Source: Butyrivibrio sp. LB2008 (GTDB taxonomy: Bacteria > Bacillota > Clostridia > Lachnospirales > Lachnospiraceae). Taken from it: 64,000 nt of DNA. The position numbers were made by a program, and so were the translations under genes. Each line of letters starts with the position of its first letter. Position 1 is the stretch's first letter. This document shows, one piece after another, positions 16,242 to 23,905 of the stretch. The notes under the pieces are model-generated. The model searched no databases. It worked only from the letters and a program-made list of their open reading frames with translations, and was not told where the DNA came from. The stretch lies in the NCBI RefSeq assembly GCF_000621565.1, contig NZ_JHXZ01000014.1, forward strand, positions 1-64,000, read 5' to 3'.

Positions 16242-16736
16242 TCAATTGTTTGCATCTATAAGTTCTTTTAGAGAAACGCCTGCATTCCTGTAGCGAACTT
16301 CGCTCTGCTCATTTTTTAGATGTATTGCATTTTCAGGACATCCATGCAGGCATCCAAGGCAGCCTTCACAGTGGTGCAGGTATTCTACATGATTGGTTAC
16401 TTTAATGTTATCTGCAGGGCAGATTTTTGCACAGATTCCACATTTGATGCATGCCTCATTAACAATAAAGCTCTTATCTGTGTCATTTGCAATATACGTC
16501 GCTCCTACTGCGTGGTAGAGCCAGTCCATGATTTTATCAGAAACGGATATACAAGGGATGTTTTTTCTCCTTGTTTCAATGTCAGTGCAAATCTCCTTTA
16601 TCTGTCCCTCAACATCTTTCTGTGGCAATGTGTCAATTTGGTTCTGGATTTCAAAACGTGTAACGTCAGTATCCACCATGATTATTTGAGTTACATAATC
16701 TGTATGTCCTGCTGCTTGAAGTCCCTTTTTTCTCAT
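16242..16736 (-). pseudogene. 5'-deleted EFR1-type flavodoxin/ferredoxin protein
   Basis: The 164 codons carry the two 4Fe-4S motifs of an EFR1-family protein: CIKCGICAKICP and CEGCLGCLHGCP near residues 95-135. Family members normally begin with a flavodoxin-like domain of roughly 90 residues that contains the FMN site; that part is absent here and the frame starts abruptly at RKKGLQAAGHTDYV. The apparent ATG lies inside the stop of the neighbouring broken gene (ATGA). I read it as a deletion remnant at an insertion junction, although a short two-cluster ferredoxin could still be made. Confidence 0.65.
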
Positions 16737-18161
16737 AGTAATGAATTCTTTTTCTTATATCTTCTGTTACTAGTTGAACCAATTATTTCTATTTCGTCAG
16801 CCATCTTTGATAGAATCGCTCTTGTTCTTGATTGGCTAAGTCCGATAACTTTGGCAATATCAGCTGATGTGGCATCATTAACTGTTTCCAGGAATGCATT
16901 TATCTTATCTTGGGTTTCGCTTGTCTGACTGCGAGTTTGCATGTTCGCTTGTTCGACTGTCCGCTCGTTCGACTGTTCGCTTGCTATTGATGTATGCAAT
17001 CTATAGACAGTGACCTTAATTCCATCACCGAATTCCTCAAAAACGGGCTCTTGCAGACCATACTGTTTACATGATTTGATAATTCTGGGAATGCCGGTTC
17101 CCCATGCTTCAACTATGTGCATATATTGGAATATATCTGCAATTGCCTGATTCCTGCATTTGGATCGTCCGGTTTTCATGGTCGCAATATCCATTCCGCC
17201 ATAGAGCATTCCTGGTGATACAACCTCGATTCTGTCGTCGAAAATGGAAATCTGTATCTTAGATTCGACTAAATAGCTTCGGTGAATAACTGCATTGGCA
17301 ACCAGTTCTCTTATTGACTTTATAGGAAGCTCATATACGTCTTTACTATATAGCCCATTAACCTCAGCACCAATGTTAATATGCTTTAAGATAAATTGAA
17401 ATGCGTCAGATAATTGCTCGTAAATAGGACCTTCAAATTCTTTTTTATCAATAAAAACATCTCTGTCATTTCCTTTAAACAGGGCACACTGTATCTTGGC
17501 AAAACGAGAATGATTATCTGTCATCAAAGAAAATGCATGTGTGGGTGCTAAATCTCTTCCACTTCTACAAAGAATACCCATATCTTCGAGTTTACCTATG
17601 GTCATATCTTTGACAGCTAATTTCTCATCTTCTGTTTCGCAATTTGATAAAGCAATTTCTTTACCACACGGCATAACTCGAGAGCTTTACTCTCATCATA
17701 ATCAGTGCCAATTTCCTGCAGGGAATCATATGCATGGTTTGAACCTTCGAGCTCAAGTTCTTTTAGTGTAACAGAATCTGCCGGTCTGCTGGTTCCGTTA
17801 ACTCTTACATATGAAGTATCTTCTTTTGTTTTATTAGCCAGATAGTATGGCCTATGTTTTCCCGGAAAAACCTCAACAACAAGAACTGTCTTGCCTTCCA
17901 CTGATTGAGGGTATATGTCAGTCTCAATAAGTGGTGTACACGAATCTGAAATCATCGAAGAAATCGAATCAGAGAGCTTAAATGGGCTCTGGTCTCCAAT
18001 GCCCACAACCTCTTTTGTCTCGTCAATAATTCCAATTATGCTTTTTCCACCACTCGTGTTAGCAAACGCAATAATATCCTTTAAAAACTTTTCGTGTTTA
18101 GCTGGGATTTTCTGCTTAAACTCTATTTTTTATCTTCTCCAAAGTAATCTTTAGATACCAT
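16733..18161 (-). pseudogene. Broken AlbA_2/Schlafen-like ATP-binding regulator (two frameshifts)
   Basis: Three successive frames add up to one COG2865-type protein. ATG at 18159-18161 (preceded by GGGGAG) starts MVSKDYFGEDKK and stops. The frame shifts at a run of six A to EFKQKIPAKHEKFLKDIIAFANTSGG, the AlbA_2 DNA-binding domain, which runs to about 17620. A second shift leads to 16733-17674, with the GHKL-like C-terminal part (RELVANAVIHRSY, VEAWGTGIPRI) and a winged-helix end. Such proteins are putative transcriptional regulators or defence-related factors. Both lesions look like simple indels, so the gene is probably dead. Confidence 0.7.
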
Positions 18162-18174
18162 AGATAAATCTCCC

Positions 18175-18804
18175 CTATTCTATGTCGCTATCATTCTGAT
18201 CTAGTTGATCATATCGTTCTTGTAATTCCGCTATCTTTCTTTTGAGGCGGGCTTTTTCAAGGCTCTTCTCCGTCTTATCAACAATTCCTTGTGGATAAGT
18301 CCATTCCCAATTATGGTAGGCATTTATGATTTCCGCCTTTTCTTCTTCGGAATTAGCAACCTCGAGATCGGACTTCATCTGGGCGTATACATCATACCAG
18401 TCTTTCATGTACTCATAGAGACTATCCTTAAAATCTACCGTAAGACATAATCCGGGTACATGATTTTCATCTGTGGGCTCGATTTTCATATTAAAGTTAT
18501 GCTCAAGTTCAAACATAGCATACATGGCGCCAATATAACTGGTTGTAACCGGATCTGCCAATGCAAGCGTACTTACACCAAGTGCTTCCGCAATCTTTTT
18601 GAGCATATCTGTTTTTGGCTTTCTTGCCCCGTTTTCATACTTCTGCATTCTATCGGCATTTAACCCAACTTTTTCACCAAGTTCAGCAAGCGACAATCCT
18701 CTCGAGTTTCTTATGGTGCGTATTCTTGCCCCAACTCTGTCTGCAGCAGTTTCGTCATTGAACTCTACCGGATCCTGTCCAAATGCTTTGTTTATAGTAA
18801 TCAT
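18175..18804 (-). CDS. XRE-family transcriptional regulator
   Basis: A 209-aa protein with an N-terminal HTH_3 domain at about residues 22-78 (RIRTIRNSRGLSLAELGEKVGLNADRM with YENGARKPK) and a C-terminal helical, charged region with a probable coiled coil (EKSLEKARLKRKIAELQERY). GGAGG precedes the ATG by about 8 bases. It is divergent from the excisionase/integrase operon and the shared 330-base region contains repeated GAAC/GTTC motifs and an 11-bp direct repeat. The likely role is to repress or switch the island's recombination genes and itself. Confidence 0.85.
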   Translation of the reverse strand: MITINKAFGQDPVEFNDETAADRVGARIRTIRNSRGLSLAELGEKVGLNADRMQKYENGARKPKTDMLKKIAEALGVSTLALADPVTTSYIGAMYAMFELEHNFNMKIEPTDENHVPGLCLTVDFKDSLYEYMKDWYDVYAQMKSDLEVANSEEEKAEIINAYHNWEWTYPQGIVDKTEKSLEKARLKRKIAELQERYDQLDQNDSDIE

Positions 18805-18815
18805 GCGGATTCCTC

Positions 18816-18846
18816 CATTACTGATAATTACGATTCATTACTGATA
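18816..18846. promoter_or_regulatory. Direct repeat CATTACTGATA x2, probable operator of the XRE gene
   Basis: CATTACTGATA occurs at 18816-18826 and 18836-18846, exactly 20 bases apart (two helical turns), immediately upstream of the XRE start and overlapping its ribosome site. The arrangement fits cooperative binding by a regulator, presumably for autoregulation. Confidence 0.45.
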
Positions 18847-18924
18847 TGGTAACACAGATTATATTAGATATGAAGCACAAAAATGGACATGCAGAGAACA
18901 AAAACAAAAAGCACAATACAGTGC

Positions 18925-18987
18925 TTGCAAAGAACTAAATGATATGGTATAGTACAATTAAAGAACAGAAATGTTCTTAATAAGAAC
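18925..18987 (+). promoter_or_regulatory. Promoter and putative operators of the integrase operon
   Basis: TTGCAA (18925-18930), a 17-base spacer and an extended -10 TGGTATAGT (-10 at 18948-18953) make a good sigma-A promoter. AAAGAAC lies in the spacer (18929-18935) and again at the expected start site (18960-18966), followed by the inverted GTTCTT (18973-18978) and AAGAAC (18982-18987). These are likely repressor sites for the adjacent XRE protein. Confidence 0.55.
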
Positions 18988-19028
18988 CAAGAAAACAAAA
19001 TAAAACATAATGGTTCATCAACAAGTAA

Positions 19029-19087
19029 CGTTTCCCGGAAATCCGGATGTCGCGAAAGAACCCGGCGTTTCCTGATACAGATGTCGC
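19029..19087 (+). repeat. Imperfect direct repeats in the integrase operon leader
   Basis: CGTTTCC...GATGTCGC occurs at 19029-19053 and again at 19066-19087. The surrounding leader of about 175 bases also contains CCGG and CCC/GGG inverted pairs. It may fold as an RNA or be an excisionase/integrase arm site. It does not match a riboswitch class that I know. Confidence 0.4.
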
Positions 19088-19135
19088 CGAAGCCCCAAGA
19101 GAACGGGAGAAGTGTGTTTCTTAGAGAGGAGGAAA

Positions 19136-19318
19136 ATGAAAAACAGGGACAGACAAAAAGCAAATCGAAAACTAAAGGAAGAACTTCTTGATTTCAGAGA
19201 TGTGTGTGGAGTTAAAGACCCCACACCATATGAAGCAGTCAAGGAAATCATAGCAGAAATGAAGAAGAATAAAGAAAGGAGCAGACATGGAATACACGAA
19301 TATGTTAGTTGGGTATAA
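19136..19318 (+). CDS. Small protein ahead of excisionase (60 aa)
   Basis: Starts at MKNRDRQKANRK with AGAGAGGAGG about 4 bases upstream; a longer reading from 19112 would include the ribosome site in the coding region. Highly charged and helical, rich in Lys/Glu, with a central DVCGVKDPTPYEAVKEI. It overlaps the excisionase gene by 32 bases, so the two are probably co-translated. Small proteins of this kind precede xis/int in Lachnospiraceae elements; the role is unknown, possibly a recombination directionality accessory. Confidence 0.6.
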   Translation: MKNRDRQKANRKLKEELLDFRDVCGVKDPTPYEAVKEIIAEMKKNKERSRHGIHEYVSWV

Positions 19319-19499
19319 TGACATACTCACACCTACAGATGTTAAGGAAATCCTCAAGATAGGAAGGAACGCAGTCTATGACTATCTGAAGGATGGCACA
19401 ATCAGATCTATGATGATTGCAGGAAAGTACAGAATTCCAAAGTTATATCTTTTAGAATTCATGTACCCCGATGTAGATTTTGTTAAGGAGGCAAGCTAA
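19287..19499 (+). CDS. Excisionase-type helix-turn-helix protein
   Basis: A 70-aa MerR-like HTH protein: LTPTDVKEILKIGRNAVYDYL, then the wing with IAGKYRIPKLYLLEFM. This is the standard pattern of excisionase-family DNA-binding proteins, which bend att-site DNA and steer integrase toward excision. It begins 3 codons after an in-frame GGAG within the preceding gene (AAAGGAGCAGAC ATG) and ends 3 bases before the integrase start, forming one operon. Confidence 0.85.
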   Translation: MEYTNMLVGYNDILTPTDVKEILKIGRNAVYDYLKDGTIRSMMIAGKYRIPKLYLLEFMYPDVDFVKEAS

Positions 19500-19502
19500 A
19501 TA

Positions 19503-20708
19503 ATGGCAAGACCAAAGAAGAGCGGTAGGAGAGCTACGGGTATCCAGGGAAGGAGCGGTTATCTTTATATTATCAAGAACAACTATATTATTAAGGATGG
19601 CAACAAGATCTTAGAAAAGCAGTGGATATCCACCGGGCTAAAAGATACGTCCGAGAATATTAAAAAGGCTTCAGAGATGAGAAGCAGGCTTTTAAAAAAA
19701 AAAGAAGCAAAGAGTACTGACAGAAATATATCTTTAAGTGAATACGCAGATGGTTTTCTTGAAAAGAAGAAGAGAGAGGTTTCAGATACAACCCTTTCTT
19801 CTTATTTTTATAGAGCAAACAGAATTAAAAATTACTTTGGTGATACAAAAGTAAAAGATTTAAACGAAACCATGGTCGAGAACTTTCTTGATGACATGTT
19901 CAAAACCTATAAGGTTCAGCGCAGAACAGTCAAAGATACAAAAGTGCTTCTGAGCAGTATCCTGGAGCAGGCAGTCAAGGAGGGATTGATAGCTACAAAT
20001 CCCGCTAAGGAAGTTGTGATCAATAAGAACCTGGCAAATAAGTATGCTAAAGAGAAAGACACAGACGAGGAATTTTTTTCTTATGAAGAAGCTCAGCGTT
20101 TCTTGGATGCAATAAAGGACCACGAGCTTTACGAATTGTTCTATGTCACTTTGTTCTTTGGACTTAGGCGAGAGGAGCTGCTTGGTCTAAGATGGTCTGC
20201 ATTGGACTTTAAGAACAAAACTATGAGCATAAACCATACTGTTACAAGAGGAACAGTCATCAATCGAGTCAATTCAACAAAAACTGACTCCAGTACACGC
20301 GAGTACCCTCTGACAGATGAACAGATTGAAATGTTCAAGAGGTTAAAGGATAAGGAAAATGAATACAGAAAGCTATGCGGTAATGGCTATTTTGAAAGCG
20401 ACTACATCTTCAAACATCGAGATGGGTCGCTTTTTTATCCTGATTATCCATCAAAACTTTTTGCCAAACTTATTAAAAAGCTCCCCGAGTTACCTCAAGA
20501 AATTACATTCCATGGTCTTAGGAGTTCGTGCGTATCAATTCTTGTCCATCGCGGTATGGATGTTAAAAGCATTCAGAAATGGGTTGGACACGCTGACATT
20601 GATACAACTTTAAAAATATATGCAAAAGTCAAGGATAAAGAGGCCAAAAAAGAGATTTCGGATGCAATGACTGGAATCATATCATTGAAAGATTATCCTG
20701 ACAAGTAA
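19503..20708 (+). CDS. Tyrosine-recombinase integrase
   Basis: A 401-aa site-specific recombinase: an AP2-like arm-binding N-terminus (about 1-65), a SAM-like core-binding domain (about 75-170) and a catalytic domain with GLRREELLGLRW (Arg222), HGLRSSCVSIL (His337, Arg340), WVGHADIDTTLKIYAKV (His363) and the nucleophile Tyr373. All key residues are present, so it is probably active. It lies 3 bases after the excisionase gene and 137 bases from the 3' end of tRNA-Pro, the classic position for island integrases. GGAGG is 8 bases upstream of the start. Confidence 0.95.
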   Translation: MARPKKSGRRATGIQGRSGYLYIIKNNYIIKDGNKILEKQWISTGLKDTSENIKKASEMRSRLLKKKEAKSTDRNISLSEYADGFLEKKKREVSDTTLSSYFYRANRIKNYFGDTKVKDLNETMVENFLDDMFKTYKVQRRTVKDTKVLLSSILEQAVKEGLIATNPAKEVVINKNLANKYAKEKDTDEEFFSYEEAQRFLDAIKDHELYELFYVTLFFGLRREELLGLRWSALDFKNKTMSINHTVTRGTVINRVNSTKTDSSTREYPLTDEQIEMFKRLKDKENEYRKLCGNGYFESDYIFKHRDGSLFYPDYPSKLFAKLIKKLPELPQEITFHGLRSSCVSILVHRGMDVKSIQKWVGHADIDTTLKIYAKVKDKEAKKEISDAMTGIISLKDYPDK

Positions 20709-20806
20709 AAATAACAATACTATAGAGAGCTTTTTGTGTTATCAGATGATTATTCAATAAATAAATTGAATCTGGTAGAAAAATGGTAGAACTGAGATAA
20801 AAAAAT

Positions 20807-20832
20807 AAGGGTTTGCAAATCTGCAAACCCTT
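20807..20832 (-). terminator. Terminator following tRNA-Pro
   Basis: On the minus strand AAGGGTTTGC, a 6-base loop, GCAAACCCTT and then ATTTTTTTA. It lies 12 bases beyond the tRNA 3' end, and would also limit read-through from the tRNA into the integrase antisense strand. Confidence 0.85.
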
Positions 20833-20844
20833 GAAAATACTGAA

Positions 20845-20918
20845 TCGGAATGACAGGATTCGAACCTGCGGCCTCTGCGTCCCGAACGCAGCGCTCTACC
20901 AAACTGAGCCACATTCCG
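20845..20918 (-). tRNA. tRNA-Pro (anticodon CGG)
   Basis: A 74-base cloverleaf: acceptor CGGAATG pairs with CATTCCG, D-arm GCTC/GAGC, anticodon stem CTGCG/CGCAG with loop TTCGGGA (anticodon CGG), T-arm with TTCGAAT, discriminator A. No CCA is encoded. It is the probable integration site of the island on its 3' side: the integrase gene points at it from 137 bases away. Confidence 0.95.
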
Positions 20919-20971
20919 TAGTGCTGACGGAAAACAATCCGACAGCAAATTTGATTATATCAGCCATGTTA

Positions 20972-22114
20972 TTATTTTTCAATACCCTGTTGATCTGCGT
21001 CCTGTTTATTCTCTAACTGAGTGAGATCTTTGAGGTCATCAAGGCATATCGTCATCATATCATCATTTGTGGGCGATTCCAACGTCGATACTCGCTTAGC
21101 CTGATTTGTGATAATCTCTTCAAAAAGATTTCTTATTTCCCTGGCATTTGCGAAATTCTCGATGCTTCCCATCTTCCTTGATGTAATAAGTGCCCTTATC
21201 TGATGTTTTACATCATCTTCAACTTTGTAATCATATTTTTTGCAGTTCATGTAGAAAATTTCTTCAAGTTCATCCACCGAATAATCAGGGAATTCAATAT
21301 ACTTGTTGAACCTGGATTTTAAGCCCGGATTACTCTCTACAAATTTCTTCATGGGCTCTGTATAGCCCGCAACGATAACAACCAGATCCTTTCTGTTGTC
21401 CTCCATTGCCTTAAGTATGGTATCTATGGCTTCCTGTCCGAAAGCATCATCCTTCTGTGAAAGAGAATATGCCTCATCAATGAAAAGAACTCCGCCCATG
21501 GCTTTTTTTATCTGCTCGGTGGTCTTGATGGCAGTCTGTCCGACATATCCCGCAACAAGTCCCGATCTGTCCACTTCAACGAGCTGTCCTTTTGAAAGAA
21601 CACCTATCTGCTTGTAGATCTTGGCAATTATTCTGGCAACGGTTGTCTTACCCGTTCCGGGATTTCCTGTAAATACCAGATGGAGAGATACAGGTACCGA
21701 TTTAAGTCCCTGTTCCTGTCTTGCTTTTTGCACCTTAACAAAGGCAGTGAGTTCTTTGACGTCATCCTTTATCGATCCAAGGCCGATGAGCTTATCAAGC
21801 GTCTCCATAGGATCTTCTTCCGGTTCCTCATCCTTTTTTTCTTCAGCAGAATTAAGGTTACTGTCGGCAGCAAAAAGAGCTTTCGCTTCGTCCAAAGCAT
21901 TCTGCGCATTTTTTACCGCATCACCTTTCGTCTCCGAAGGCGTTTCACTTACGCTCTTTGTTGTACTTTCTTTTTTCTCCTGTAAATCTGCTCCCGAGGA
22001 AGGTTTGGAAACAGGTGAAGAAAAGAAATCTCCGTAGAGGCTTCCCAAAAGATCCTTTTGCATACTTGTTATCTTGTTTAATGTTTCAAGTTCTTTTTCC
22101 CTGGAATTGCTCAT
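20972..22114 (-). CDS. CbbX/SpoVK-like AAA+ ATPase
   Basis: A 380-aa protein. The N-terminal 100 residues are polar and low-complexity, with a possible coiled coil. From about residue 105 it is a classic AAA+ module: Walker A GNPGTGKT (150-157), Walker B GGVLFIDEAYSL (about 208-218), then a sensor/arginine-finger segment SRFNKYIEFPDYS and a lid. The sequence is closest to the CbbX/stage V sporulation protein K group. The substrate is unknown. GGGGT precedes the ATG. It lies first after the tRNA on the core side and is separated from the next gene by a hairpin. Confidence 0.85.
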   Translation of the reverse strand: MSNSREKELETLNKITSMQKDLLGSLYGDFFSSPVSKPSSGADLQEKKESTTKSVSETPSETKGDAVKNAQNALDEAKALFAADSNLNSAEEKKDEEPEEDPMETLDKLIGLGSIKDDVKELTAFVKVQKARQEQGLKSVPVSLHLVFTGNPGTGKTTVARIIAKIYKQIGVLSKGQLVEVDRSGLVAGYVGQTAIKTTEQIKKAMGGVLFIDEAYSLSQKDDAFGQEAIDTILKAMEDNRKDLVVIVAGYTEPMKKFVESNPGLKSRFNKYIEFPDYSVDELEEIFYMNCKKYDYKVEDDVKHQIRALITSRKMGSIENFANAREIRNLFEEIITNQAKRVSTLESPTNDDMMTICLDDLKDLTQLENKQDADQQGIEK

Positions 22115-22138
22115 ATTTTACCCCATACTTATAGTAAA

Positions 22139-22162
22139 CGACACATCCTTACGGATGTGTCG
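22139..22162 (-). terminator. Hairpin between the DUF5722 gene and the AAA+ gene
   Basis: A perfect 10-bp stem CGACACATCC / GGATGTGTCG with a 4-base loop. On the minus strand it is followed only by TTTACTAT, so termination may be partial. Confidence 0.55.
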
Positions 22163-22187
22163 AATCTATTTAAGCCCAATAATTATT

Positions 22188-23846
22188 TTAGTCGTTCAAA
22201 AACCAACCGTGTCTGCTCATGAATGTTCTGTTTGCAACCATTGCATCAACATCCTGTCCGATTATCTGAGAAGCTTTTGCCTTGTAAGTTCCTGCTTCCT
22301 TTGTATCCATATATTTATAAGCATCATAGGACTGTTTCTTGCTTCCGTCAAGGTTCTTAAGTCCCTGTGCAATATGGCTCTCCATCTCATGTGCATCATC
22401 TGTCTCTCTGAACAGGATAAAGCTTGTGATATAAGGATTATTCTGGGCCATTGTATATGCATATACGATTGATGCAAGTTGTGCATCTTCTCCGAAGCTT
22501 GAAGTATAACCAATCTCTGAAAGAGAAATCTGTCTTACTTTTCCTGCAGGATTGAGTAACTCCTCGCGGTTCATATAATCTGTAAGAAGATAAATATTCT
22601 CAATCGTGATATAAGGCGTAGAAAGAGATGTGTTTACATACTCAGCCTGCTGCTTCCATGCATAAGGGTCAAACAAAGGTGCGTTGTAAGGGTGTACCGA
22701 AAGTGACCAGTCAACGTTTCCTTCACGTCTGATATAGTAATTAAATCTGTCGAGATATTCCTTTGACATAAAGCATCCGGGATTGGACTTTCTGTTCCAC
22801 TCCTGATCGATAGAGTTATAAACTCTTGCATTTGCGTTTACACTCTTGATACCGTTGTAGAAGATTCTGAATGCCTTTACATACTCGCTTACATTGAGCT
22901 CAAGATTTGTTGAGTTCATGTAGTACCATTCTGTTCTGGCATTTACTTCGTTTCCGATTACCCAGTTATCAACAGTTCCAAACTGTCCGCCTGAATATCT
23001 CTGTGCAAGGAATGCTGCGATAGCCTTAAGATGCTGTGTTCCTTCATCCTCTTTGGTGTTCATTGCATATCCCGGACATACATGTGCATCTCTTGAAAGA
23101 GGATGTATAAGATCAGCACCGGCTGATGTCTTATTGTTCAAGATAGTAAGTGTAAGCTGGAAATTATTGATAGAGCACCATCTTACAAAACCATCATACT
23201 GCTGAAGTGCTGCGGTATTGAACTGATATGTCTTTCCATCATACGAAAACTCTGTTGTAGGATAAGCTCCGTTTGATGAAGGTCCGACAATATCTCCCAT
23301 GTAAAGGTTATAAACCATCTGAGCAATACCAAGATCTTTAAATGTTGCAGCGTCTGCATCATTTGGAAGAATTCCCTTCATTCCGTGGTCGTTTCTTCCT
23401 ACCGTTTTGCTTGCTACTGCTTCGGGATTTGTGATGTAGTGTTCATCACTTACCTGAACCATTGATCCGCCGCTCTTAACAGCAACAAGAAATTTCTTTG
23501 AAAGATTTGACTCTTTTGTTCCAAGTCCAAGATCAAACTTAAATGTTCCGCTCTTAGCTCTGTCTGTTGTTGCTACAACTTTACCCGTTACACCGTCCTG
23601 ATAAACTTCATCTGCGTACAGATAATATTTTCCGTCATCCGAACCCGGTAAACTGTTTGCAGAAACATTAACCACTACGCTGCTTCCTGAAATGGTACAT
23701 GAATCAATGCTAACAACTCTCTCGGCAGCCTCTGCGACACTACCCTTTCCAAAGTTAACAGAATCATACGTTCCAGCTGCACAAAGAACCGCTCCCGCTG
23801 TCATTATGATACCGATGATCATCTTAAAAGTATTACTTCTTTTCAC
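22188..23846 (-). CDS. Secreted DUF5722-type glycosidase-like protein
   Basis: A 552-aa exported protein. It starts with GTG, preceded by GGAGG. A signal sequence runs to about residue 40 (SVAEAAERV probable cleavage). Residues about 45-145 form a beta-sandwich-like domain, and the rest matches the DUF5722 family, which has a TIM-barrel glycosidase look. DNWVIGNEVN (Glu300) and ISLSEIGYTSS (Glu444) are well placed to be the acid/base and nucleophile of a GH-A type enzyme. The substrate is unknown; extracellular polysaccharide is likely. It is flanked by hairpins and is probably monocistronic. Confidence 0.8.
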   Translation of the reverse strand: MKRSNTFKMIIGIIMTAGAVLCAAGTYDSVNFGKGSVAEAAERVVSIDSCTISGSSVVVNVSANSLPGSDDGKYYLYADEVYQDGVTGKVVATTDRAKSGTFKFDLGLGTKESNLSKKFLVAVKSGGSMVQVSDEHYITNPEAVASKTVGRNDHGMKGILPNDADAATFKDLGIAQMVYNLYMGDIVGPSSNGAYPTTEFSYDGKTYQFNTAALQQYDGFVRWCSINNFQLTLTILNNKTSAGADLIHPLSRDAHVCPGYAMNTKEDEGTQHLKAIAAFLAQRYSGGQFGTVDNWVIGNEVNARTEWYYMNSTNLELNVSEYVKAFRIFYNGIKSVNANARVYNSIDQEWNRKSNPGCFMSKEYLDRFNYYIRREGNVDWSLSVHPYNAPLFDPYAWKQQAEYVNTSLSTPYITIENIYLLTDYMNREELLNPAGKVRQISLSEIGYTSSFGEDAQLASIVYAYTMAQNNPYITSFILFRETDDAHEMESHIAQGLKNLDGSKKQSYDAYKYMDTKEAGTYKAKASQIIGQDVDAMVANRTFMSRHGWFLND

Positions 23847-23905
23847 AACTTTCCTCCACGTCTTATCACGTTTTTCTATATTAAATTTCTTTTTTGAGTT
23901 TATAC

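Noticed and set aside
18118..18150. Programmed -1 frameshift at the six-A run of the AlbA_2-type gene
   Set aside because: The heptamer does not fit the X XXY YYZ rule (T before the A-run), there is no downstream pseudoknot evident, and a second independent frameshift follows; decay is simpler.
1..18800. Second att site matching the tRNA-Pro 3' end
   Set aside because: I looked for the AATGACAGGATTCGAA-type sequence leftward and did not find it; the other island end is probably outside the window.
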